DNA from: Paraflavitalea pollutisoli
GTDB taxonomy: Bacteria > Bacteroidota > Bacteroidia > Chitinophagales > Chitinophagaceae
NCBI RefSeq assembly: GCF_029360705.1
Contig: NZ_JARKMX010000008.1
Span: 248,001 to 312,000, forward strand
Direction of reading: 5' to 3'
Length of the DNA stretch: 64,000 bases
Shown here: piece by piece, positions 11,055 to 17,472 of the stretch
Layout of the letters: each line of letters begins with the position of its first letter
Position numbering within the stretch: the stretch's first letter is position 1
Made by a program: the position numbers and the translations under genes
Notes under the pieces: generated by a model
What the model was told of the DNA's origin: nothing
Databases searched by the model: none
The model's input: the letters and a program-made list of their open reading frames with translations, nothing else

Positions 11055-13520
11055 ATGACGAGATTGGACAGTTTTAAAGCCATGGCAGTAGCCGTCGGTT
11101 TGTTTGCCAGCAACCACCTGCCTGCGCAGGAGCGACAAGCGCCCGCCTATCCCCTGATCACGCACAATACCTACTTCAGTATCTGGTCGATGACCGATCA
11201 ATTGACTGCCTCTACGACCCAGCACTGGACGGGAGCCGATCATTCGCTGTTGGGATTGATCAACGTAGATGGCAAGGTATACCGGTTCATGGGCAAGACC
11301 GAATCCAATTACAAAACCATCGTACTGGCTGCCGACGAAATAGCCTATACCGTTCGCTATACCGAAGAAAAGCCCCAGGGCGACTGGGCATCCGCCAGTT
11401 TCAACGACGCCAGTTGGAAATCGGGCCAGGCACCCATCGGCGATGATGCCAAGACGGCCAAAACGCTCTGGAAATCCAACGATATCTGGGTAAGAAGGGC
11501 TTTTACCGTAGCCAACCTCGCCGCCATCAACGAGCTTTTCCTGAAGCTGAACCACGACGACAATGTGGAAGTATTCCTGAATGGGAAAAGGGTCTATGAA
11601 AAAGCGGGCTGGACCAACACTTTCCAGTACCATGCCATCAACAAGGCAGACCTGAAAGCCGGGCAAAATATCCTGGCGATCTACTTGAAAAACACGGCCG
11701 GTGGTCGTTTCCTCGACTTTGGTCTGGTGGATAAGATCAAAGACAATACCGGCGCCATTGCCCTGGCCGATCAAAAGAAGGTTGCGTTCACCGCCACCCA
11801 AACCAGCTATGACTTTACCTGCGGAACGATCGACCTGACTTTGACTTTTACGTCTCCCCTATTGCTCAATGATATGAAACTGCTGGCAAGGCCCGTTTCG
11901 TACATTACTTACGGCGTAAAGGCCAACGATAATAAGAAGCACCAGGTAAAAGTCTTTTTGGGTGCCTCCTCCAACCTGGCTGTTTACCAGCCGATGCAGG
12001 AAGTCACCACGCGCCAATACGCTGCTAACGGTTTGTCGATCCTGAAAGCCGGTACCGTCGAGCAACCCATCTTACAAAAGGGCGCAGACGATATGCGCAT
12101 CGATTGGGGCTATTTCCATGTGGCAGTGCCCCAGTCATCCGGCGCCACACAATTTATCACCAAAAGCACGGAAGCAGCGCAGGCCTTCGCGAAGGGCGCT
12201 ACCACTTCCACCGCCTCCAAAGGGAAATCCTTATCGCTGAATACGGTGATGCCAATCACTGCCGTGGGTAAAAGCCTGATCGAGCGGCATCTGCTGCTTG
12301 GTTACGATGAGATCTATTCCGTGCAATACTTCAATACCAACCTGCGCCCCTGGTGGAACCAGGATGGCAAACAGACCATCGAAGGTCAACTGGCCGATGC
12401 TGAAAAAGATTACCCGTCAGTCATCGCCAAATGTGTGGCCTTCAACAGTGAGCTGAACAAAGAAGCAGTGAAAGCCGGTGGTGATCAGTATGCGCATCTT
12501 TGTGCATTGGCTTACCGCCAGAGCATCGCCGCTCATACGCTGGTGAAAAGTCCCCAGGGAGAAACCCTGTGGCTGTCGAAGGAAAACAACAGTGGTGGGT
12601 TCATCAACACCGTAGACGTCACCTACCCTTCTGCCCCGCTGTACTTGCTCTACAACCCCGAATTGCTGGAAGGCATGCTGAATGGCATTTTCTATTTCAG
12701 CGAAAGTGGCAAGTATCCACACCCCTGGGCTGCGCATGACCTGGGTACCTATCCCATCGCCAATGGCCAGACCTACGGCGAACCCATGCCGGTAGAAGAA
12801 TCCGGCAATATGATCATCCTCACGGCGGCGATCGCGAAAGTGAAAGGCAATGCGGATTATGCTAAACTACATTGGAAAACCCTCACTACCTGGGTCGATT
12901 ACCTCGTGAAGGAAGGCCTCGATCCAAAGACGCAGCTGTGTACCGATGATTTTGCGGGCCACCTGGCGCGCAATGCCAATCTATCGGTGAAGGCCATTGT
13001 TGGTATTGCCTGTTATGCACAGCTGGCGGAAGCACTTGGCGAAGCAGAAACGGCTAAGAAATACAGGGCCATCGCCGAAAGCATGGTGCCCAAATGGATG
13101 GAGATGGCCGATGGTGGTGATCACTATAGCCTGACCTTCGACAATAAAAATACCTGGAGCCAGAAGTACAACCTGGTATGGGATAAGGTGCTGAAACTGC
13201 AATTGTTTCCCCAACAGGTATATGAGAAAGAAACACAGTACTACCTGACGAAGCAGCAGAAGTTTGGCTTGCCATTGGATAGCCGTAAGACGTATACGAA
13301 GAATGACTGGATCTTGTGGACGGCCACGTTTGCGCCACAGCGCGAGCAGTTTGAAAAGATCATCGCCCCCGTTTATCTCCATGCGCTGGAAACACCCTCC
13401 CGTGTGCCACTGAACGATTTCTACGATGCTATCACCGGTATCCGCGACAATTTCAAGGCGAGAAGTGTGGTAGGCGGATTCTATATGAAAATGCTGGCGG
13501 ATAGGATGCGGGCAAAGTAG
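11055..13520 (+). CDS. Secreted glutaminase-family protein (DUF4964/5127/4965/1793 type)
   Basis: An 821-residue exported protein with the layout of fungal GtaA-like 'glutaminase family' proteins: N-terminal YPLITHNTYFSIWSMTD, a central beta-rich part, then an alpha-barrel-like C-terminal half (WLSKENNSGGFINTVDVTYP, HDLGTYP, VEESGNMIIL, CTDDFAGHLARNANLSVKAI). Residues about 105-235 are an inserted jelly-roll resembling galactose-binding domains (ASFNDASWKSGQAPIG, WVRRAFTV, DDNVEVFLNGKRVY). The glutaminase label comes from fungal relatives; bacterial members sit in polysaccharide-use settings and may act on glycans, so the reaction is uncertain. The signal peptide is modest (MAVAVGLFASNHLPAQ). 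The gene is monocistronic and ends at a strong terminator. Confidence 0.82.
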   Translation: MTRLDSFKAMAVAVGLFASNHLPAQERQAPAYPLITHNTYFSIWSMTDQLTASTTQHWTGADHSLLGLINVDGKVYRFMGKTESNYKTIVLAADEIAYTVRYTEEKPQGDWASASFNDASWKSGQAPIGDDAKTAKTLWKSNDIWVRRAFTVANLAAINELFLKLNHDDNVEVFLNGKRVYEKAGWTNTFQYHAINKADLKAGQNILAIYLKNTAGGRFLDFGLVDKIKDNTGAIALADQKKVAFTATQTSYDFTCGTIDLTLTFTSPLLLNDMKLLARPVSYITYGVKANDNKKHQVKVFLGASSNLAVYQPMQEVTTRQYAANGLSILKAGTVEQPILQKGADDMRIDWGYFHVAVPQSSGATQFITKSTEAAQAFAKGATTSTASKGKSLSLNTVMPITAVGKSLIERHLLLGYDEIYSVQYFNTNLRPWWNQDGKQTIEGQLADAEKDYPSVIAKCVAFNSELNKEAVKAGGDQYAHLCALAYRQSIAAHTLVKSPQGETLWLSKENNSGGFINTVDVTYPSAPLYLLYNPELLEGMLNGIFYFSESGKYPHPWAAHDLGTYPIANGQTYGEPMPVEESGNMIILTAAIAKVKGNADYAKLHWKTLTTWVDYLVKEGLDPKTQLCTDDFAGHLARNANLSVKAIVGIACYAQLAEALGEAETAKKYRAIAESMVPKWMEMADGGDHYSLTFDNKNTWSQKYNLVWDKVLKLQLFPQQVYEKETQYYLTKQQKFGLPLDSRKTYTKNDWILWTATFAPQREQFEKIIAPVYLHALETPSRVPLNDFYDAITGIRDNFKARSVVGGFYMKMLADRMRAK

Positions 13521-13540
13521 ACCGGCCGTTGTGACCTTGC

Positions 13541-13587
13541 TATAAAGCAAAAGCCTTCTAACCACGTTAGAAGGCTTTTGCTTTATA
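13541..13587 (+). terminator. Strong rho-independent terminator
   Basis: A perfect 22-bp inverted repeat with a 3-nt loop (CAC), containing AAGCCTTCTAAC and GTTAGAAGGCTT, starts 20 bp after the glutaminase-family stop. Both arms end in A/T-rich runs, so it should stop transcription from either side. It isolates the following small-protein cluster. Confidence 0.9.
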
Positions 13588-13718
13588 TATAAGTGATGAT
13601 GTGCATCCGTGGTTGCGCGTAGTGTGCGCGATGCTGTCATAAATGACGCTAACGGTAACGGACTGTGGGTAGATTGTAAAATATTTTGATCCTTTTTACT
13701 GCCGTTCTGGGGGAAATG

Positions 13719-13758
13719 CCTATATTCACACAACAGTACTATACTATTCTATACTATT
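13719..13758 (+). promoter_or_regulatory. Repeated upstream element, copy 1
   Basis: CCTATATTCAC at 13719-13729 is followed by GTACTAT and ATTCTATACTAT ending at 13758, about 60 bp before the first small-protein gene. The 11-mer recurs exactly at 34784-34794, again followed by GTACTAT and ATTCTGTACTAT, upstream of the TraB-like gene. Conserved spacing and order suggest a promoter or operator for a shared regulator; the regulator is unknown. Confidence 0.5.
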
Positions 13759-13819
13759 TGGTTTACCTGTTGTATGGATGGTGACTGTAAACTATTAACC
13801 AAAATTTTGCCTTGTTGTT

Positions 13820-14278
13820 ATGAAAAAGCACACACACCTCTCCCTGCCATTAAAAAAAATCTCCGTTAGTCTGACCTGCCTGGCCTTTGTTGCCAGCCTC
13901 GTGGCAACCACTTCTTCCTTCACAGATCCCGGCGAAACCGGTAATGGTAATTGCTGGAAAGCCGAAAGAGTCGTTTGCAATGGAACCACCACGACGACCA
14001 CCTATAGTGGAGCAGCAGCTCCGTGGGCTGGTCCCGGCGACTATAACGGTAAAACGACTACCGACGCTTCGGGAAACATCACGGTCATCACCCTCGCTGC
14101 TACGCCTGTATGGGATCCTGCCACTTTTTCGTTCCGGTACAAAATCGAAAGCAGAGCAGTTACGGTAGTGACCAGTAGCAGATCAGATTGTTCACAAGGA
14201 GGCAATTCGACTTCCGATTGTCAGCCTACCGATTGTAATGGCCAATCTATCGGAACCCTCAAGGTTTGCGTTAAATAA
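13820..14278 (+). CDS. Small secreted six-cysteine protein A
   Basis: A 152-residue protein of no family I recognise. It has a basic N terminus and hydrophobic signal segment (ISVSLTCLAFVASLVATTSS), then a mature part with six cysteines at 45, 53, 124, 134, 139 and 150. Conserved blocks are GNGNCWKAE..VCNG, a run of six threonines at 56-61, and CQPTDCNG near the end. The same blocks occur in the proteins at 14361 and 15018, so the three form a tandem paralogous family. The middle (65-120) is Thr/Ala/Gly-rich and low in charge. Likely a disulphide-bonded exported protein; the role is unknown. It lies between a strong terminator with the repeated upstream element and the rest of the cluster. 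Confidence 0.75.
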   Translation: MKKHTHLSLPLKKISVSLTCLAFVASLVATTSSFTDPGETGNGNCWKAERVVCNGTTTTTTYSGAAAPWAGPGDYNGKTTTDASGNITVITLAATPVWDPATFSFRYKIESRAVTVVTSSRSDCSQGGNSTSDCQPTDCNGQSIGTLKVCVK

Positions 14279-14360
14279 CTTTCCAGCGTTTAATACAGTA
14301 TTCGGGTTTGTGCTCAGGTAACTGACTTGAGTTGTCATGCCCATGCTTAAAGTTTAAGGT

Positions 14361-14825
14361 ATGCTTTTTCATTGTACTGTAATTGGTATGATCGTGGCGG
14401 CTATTGCCCTGACGGCCAGCCGCCACCTATCACACATTGCCCAGCCGTCAGACAAGTGTTGGAGCCGGACGAAAGTGTCCTGCGGAGGCGAAAGGAAGCG
14501 GAATTTGTTTCGTGAAGAAGTGGCTCCTGCTGTACCAGTTGCCGACCTGGCCAGGATTGATTCGTCGGGCGTGATCACGGAAGCGCAATTGTTGTCCGAT
14601 ACGGTTTTTCTGATCGTTAAAAAATATACGGTGTGGAGCGCCGATCCAACAACTAATAAGCTGGAAAGAAAAGTGAAGGCGATCGATAGCCTTGTTGAAA
14701 GGATAAGATGGGAATGTGAATATGTTGGCCCGGGTAAAGGCAACTGTTCATCCTGTCAGGTGACCGATTGCAATGGCCGGCCCGTAGGTGCGCCTAAAAC
14801 CGGCGTACGCAACAATCGAAAATAG
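14361..14825 (+). CDS. Small secreted six-cysteine protein B (divergent)
   Basis: A 154-residue paralogue of the flanking small proteins. Cysteines at 33, 41, 119, 129, 132 and 137 keep the C-W...C spacing (seven residues between, as in the other two) and the ending CQVTDCNG. The N-terminal hydrophobic stretch (VIGMIVAAIALTAS) is shorter and lacks the lysine-rich start. The Thr tract is absent: CNGTTTTTT is replaced by CGGERKRN, and the centre is charged (KVKAIDSLVERIRWEC). So it is the same scaffold with a different body, perhaps a partner or competitor of the other two. A small palindrome CTTAAA-G-TTTAAG lies directly before the start codon. Confidence 0.65.
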   Translation: MLFHCTVIGMIVAAIALTASRHLSHIAQPSDKCWSRTKVSCGGERKRNLFREEVAPAVPVADLARIDSSGVITEAQLLSDTVFLIVKKYTVWSADPTTNKLERKVKAIDSLVERIRWECEYVGPGKGNCSSCQVTDCNGRPVGAPKTGVRNNRK

Positions 14826-14898
14826 TACTCATGCTGTAAGGCACCGCTTCATCAGCCCATCGCGGGTACTGCCCACTTCCAATCCTACAAAGACTGTC

Positions 14899-14935
14899 TA
14901 CCTGTTGTATTTCTATTCTATAGAAGTATAGCTAT
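14899..14935 (+). promoter_or_regulatory. Promoter-like dyad upstream of protein C
   Basis: TACCTGTTGTAT at 14899-14910 is identical to a 12-mer at 13764-13775 upstream of protein A. It runs into the imperfect palindrome CTATTCTATAGAAGTATAG. Sharing of the 12-mer between the two leaders suggests a common control site; direct proof is lacking. Confidence 0.35.
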
Positions 14936-14967
14936 CTATTGTCCGTCTCCCCAACAATAAGCCATTC

Positions 14968-14995
14968 AAAAAAGCTACGTAGCGTGCTTTTTTTT
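14968..14995 (+). terminator. Terminator/attenuator-like hairpin before protein C
   Basis: AAAAAAGCTACG, a TAG loop and CGTGCTTTTTT form a stem with one bulged T, followed by further T residues. It ends 22 bp before the ATG of protein C, leaving no room for a promoter in between. It could terminate protein B transcripts or attenuate protein C expression. Confidence 0.6.
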
Positions 14996-15017
14996 CTTAA
15001 CCATGCAATTTTAATTT

Positions 15018-15470
15018 ATGACAAACAAAAAAACAAGTTCAACGCGACTAAAGAAAGTCGCCCTGGCTGTTTGCCTGCTTGCTGCCGGCACTGGTACCAT
15101 TACCTCGCTTTCTTCTTTTACAGGTGATGGCGAATCCGGTGGAGGCAATTGCTGGAAAACAGAACAGCAAATGTGCAATGGTACCACCACTACTACCACC
15201 AATGGTGTAACCACACAAACAACGGTGACGGGTGGAAAGATTACGGGCCAGGTTACGGGCGGCGTTGCCAGCAATGCCAACGTTGGACAAACGGCCGGCG
15301 TCGTTATCACCTACAACCCGCAAACCAGTTCATGGACGACTACCAATCCGGGCACTACTACTGTAACGGTAACGAGCTGGAGAGCTGATTGCGCTTCTGG
15401 TGGCAATACAGGTTGCTTACCGACAGATTGCGACAAAAAAGGCATGGATTACAAACCTTGTAATTCATAA
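15018..15470 (+). CDS. Small secreted six-cysteine protein C
   Basis: A 150-residue paralogue closest to protein A. It has a lysine-rich start and hydrophobic signal (VALAVCLLAAGTGTITSL), then SSFTGDGESGGGNCWKTE, CNG and six threonines at 56-61, a Thr/Gly/Val-rich centre and a CLPTDC ending. Mature cysteines are at 45, 53, 125, 133, 138 and 148. The first 61 residues align with protein A without gaps, including both cysteine positions and the threonine tract. The Thr-rich, low-charge centre suits O-glycosylation or surface exposure. No homologous family with known activity comes to mind; toxin, signal or structural protein are all possible. Confidence 0.75.
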   Translation: MTNKKTSSTRLKKVALAVCLLAAGTGTITSLSSFTGDGESGGGNCWKTEQQMCNGTTTTTTNGVTTQTTVTGGKITGQVTGGVASNANVGQTAGVVITYNPQTSSWTTTNPGTTTVTVTSWRADCASGGNTGCLPTDCDKKGMDYKPCNS

Positions 15471-15490
15471 ACCCCAATCACAACATTGTG

Positions 15491-15532
15491 CAAAGAGAAG
15501 AGCTATTGAACCCTTTAATAGCTCTCTCTTTG
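15491..15532 (+). terminator. Terminator-like hairpin after protein C
   Basis: Left arm CAAAGAGAAGAGCTATT and right arm AATAGCTCTCTCTTTG pair over 16 bp with a single bulged A and a 9-nt loop. The T tract is weak. It may partly separate high-level small-protein transcription from the downstream operon. Confidence 0.65.
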
Positions 15533-15572
15533 AATCCATATCGATTGGACGATACCATACCCCATTCATACA

Positions 15573-16766
15573 ATGACCATGAGAAATAGTATCTTATTGT
15601 TCGTGTTGGGAGGCCTGCTGGCTTCCTGTGACCCCAATGTCCAGACCGGACCCATTGTCGATGCGAAGACTGCCACCATTTCGGTAGATAATGGTGCCAT
15701 CACCGATTTTTCCAATATCGACACGTTGATCTCGTCCTTCTCTTATATCCCACTGGAAACAACAGACAGCAGCCTGCTGGGTAATATCAATGCCGTATTC
15801 CCCATTAAAAACAGGATCGTTGTCTTCGATAAATACAATGCAAAAAGCGTCTTCATCTTTTCTGATCAAGGGAAGTTTGTAGCTAAGCTATCCCCCTCCG
15901 GCGAAGGTCCCGGTGAGTTCAACAGCATCGGACGGTGTAAGGCCGATAGCGCCGGTATCGACATCTTCGATAACAGCCTGTCGAAGATGTTGCATTATGA
16001 CCTCGATGGTCAGTTTTCGAAGGAGTATAAGGTAGCTCACTTCTACAAGACCAACTTCCTGAAGTATTCGGAGGGCAAATACCTCTTCTATAATGTCAAC
16101 GAGCCTACTGCCGGCAACGAGGGATACAAATTGATTGCCTGGGACGCAGCACGCAATCAGTTGGAAAGATACTTTCTACCCATCGACCGGTCGCTGTCAA
16201 TGACCGAATCCTATGTCGATGAATCACACTTTCAGGCTTCTCCCGAAGGGCCGGTATTTTTTGAGTTTTTCAATGACACGATTTACAATTTTGCTGCAGA
16301 CTCGCTGAAACTGTCTGCCAGGTATATTCTCGATTTTAAAGATGATCCCTCGCCGGCCGGTTATGTAAACGATAAGAATATACGGGATAAGATGAAAGAC
16401 GTGGAGAAAAATCAATACGCCGTTTTTGGATGCCGGTACCTGGAACTCAAAGATTACCTGTTTTTCAATTATATCTACAAAAAAGGGAACCGGTCTGTTA
16501 TCTGGGACAAGAAACGGAAAGAGACTTTTTCCAATGCCAACTTTATTGTTAGCTCCAAGACCATGTTGCCTTGCGTCAACTGGTACAAAGGCGCTGCCGA
16601 TAACCAGTTGCTGGTGAAGTTCGAGGCTGCGGAGCTGATCGCCTTGTATCGCCAACGTGTGCAGGAAGGCGCCACCAAAGCACTCCTATCGTCGCTGGAG
16701 CACGTGACAGCAGCCTTGAAAGAAGACGACAACCCGGTGTTGCTGGTGATCAACCTGAAAGGTTAA
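15573..16766 (+). CDS. Six-bladed beta-propeller lipoprotein
   Basis: A 397-residue lipoprotein (LFVLGGLLASCD, lipid Cys near residue 19). The pattern FSYIPLETTDSSLLG, then IKNRIVVFDKYNAKSVFIF, LSPSGEGPGEF and repeated blades is that of the Bacteroidota '6-bladed beta-propeller' (NHL-like) proteins. Their function is unknown; they are often found beside small exported peptides. Two ATG codons (15573 and 15579) are equally possible starts. It is the first gene after the small proteins; a 62-bp gap separates it from the thioredoxin-like gene, and it probably starts the long operon. On the periplasmic side it could bind the small proteins or their modified forms. Confidence 0.8.
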   Translation: MTMRNSILLFVLGGLLASCDPNVQTGPIVDAKTATISVDNGAITDFSNIDTLISSFSYIPLETTDSSLLGNINAVFPIKNRIVVFDKYNAKSVFIFSDQGKFVAKLSPSGEGPGEFNSIGRCKADSAGIDIFDNSLSKMLHYDLDGQFSKEYKVAHFYKTNFLKYSEGKYLFYNVNEPTAGNEGYKLIAWDAARNQLERYFLPIDRSLSMTESYVDESHFQASPEGPVFFEFFNDTIYNFAADSLKLSARYILDFKDDPSPAGYVNDKNIRDKMKDVEKNQYAVFGCRYLELKDYLFFNYIYKKGNRSVIWDKKRKETFSNANFIVSSKTMLPCVNWYKGAADNQLLVKFEAAELIALYRQRVQEGATKALLSSLEHVTAALKEDDNPVLLVINLKG

Positions 16767-16828
16767 GTGCCGCTACGGCCGCGCGGCCTGTTTGAATCCT
16801 TCGTTATCATTACTCAATTGACTGTGTT

Positions 16829-17470
16829 ATGCTTCCATCAAAGAAATCTCTGTTTTATCTATTGCTGATCGTTGCTGCTATTGGTGTAACTGTCGTAAAC
16901 GGTGCTATCTACTTCAATAATAAAGGTAGCCACCCGGTGGGGCCGGATCAGCAACAGGCCGCTGCTGTGGTGACTGATCTGGAACGTAAGTACAACAGGC
17001 TGGCCATCCAGCATGCTGATCCGGTGGTGGAGGATGCAGTTACCTTATCTGACACTGCCACCGCCTATTCCCTGCCGGCTTTTTTTGACCGGTATATTCA
17101 GTCGCCCAGGATCATATTCCGTTATTCCGATATTGGCTGCACCCCCTGCGTCGATTCCTCCCTGTCGGTATTGCGGGCGATCGGTGATCAGATCGGACAT
17201 GAGCAGATCCTCATTGTGCCCAGCTATGAGAACCGGCGGAACCTATTGATCTGGAAAAGGGTCAATAAGTTCGATTTCACGATCTTAAACGCTCCTTCCG
17301 GTAAGGTATTGCCGGCTGTGGATGCCTACAATATCCCTTATTTCTTTGTACTGACTCCCAAGAGTATGACGGCGCATCAATTGTTCTTCCCCATGAAGGA
17401 GAATACGTCCCGAACTGCTGATTATCTCCAGGCAGTCGTTGGCAGGTACATCAAGCAACCCAACCAGTAA
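16829..17470 (+). CDS. Membrane-anchored thioredoxin-like protein, CTPC motif
   Basis: A 213-residue protein with one N-terminal membrane anchor (FYLLLIVAAIGVTVVNGAIYF) and a periplasmic domain with a CxxC redox motif, C104-T-P-C107, in FRYSDIGCTPCVDSSL. The flanking strand-turn-helix layout and the later AYNIPYFFVLTP (a cis-proline loop position) fit a TlpA/thioredoxin-like fold, though overall similarity is weak. It ends 2 bp before the next start, so the two are translationally linked. Because the neighbouring small proteins have six cysteines each, a job in forming or correcting their disulphides is plausible. Confidence 0.72.
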   Translation: MLPSKKSLFYLLLIVAAIGVTVVNGAIYFNNKGSHPVGPDQQQAAAVVTDLERKYNRLAIQHADPVVEDAVTLSDTATAYSLPAFFDRYIQSPRIIFRYSDIGCTPCVDSSLSVLRAIGDQIGHEQILIVPSYENRRNLLIWKRVNKFDFTILNAPSGKVLPAVDAYNIPYFFVLTPKSMTAHQLFFPMKENTSRTADYLQAVVGRYIKQPNQ

Positions 17471-17472
17471 GT

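Noticed and set aside
11004-11801. 265-residue open frame antisense to the glutaminase-family gene
   Set aside because: It lies fully opposite a gene with strong domain matches, has no domain or signal and shows shadow-frame composition.
13541-13587. Insertion-sequence inverted end or attachment site
   Set aside because: Single copy with a 3-nt loop directly after a gene; a terminator explains it better.
12981-13733. 250-residue minus-strand frame crossing the terminator at 13541-13587
   Set aside because: It runs through the strong terminator and most of the opposite gene; no protein-like blocks are present.
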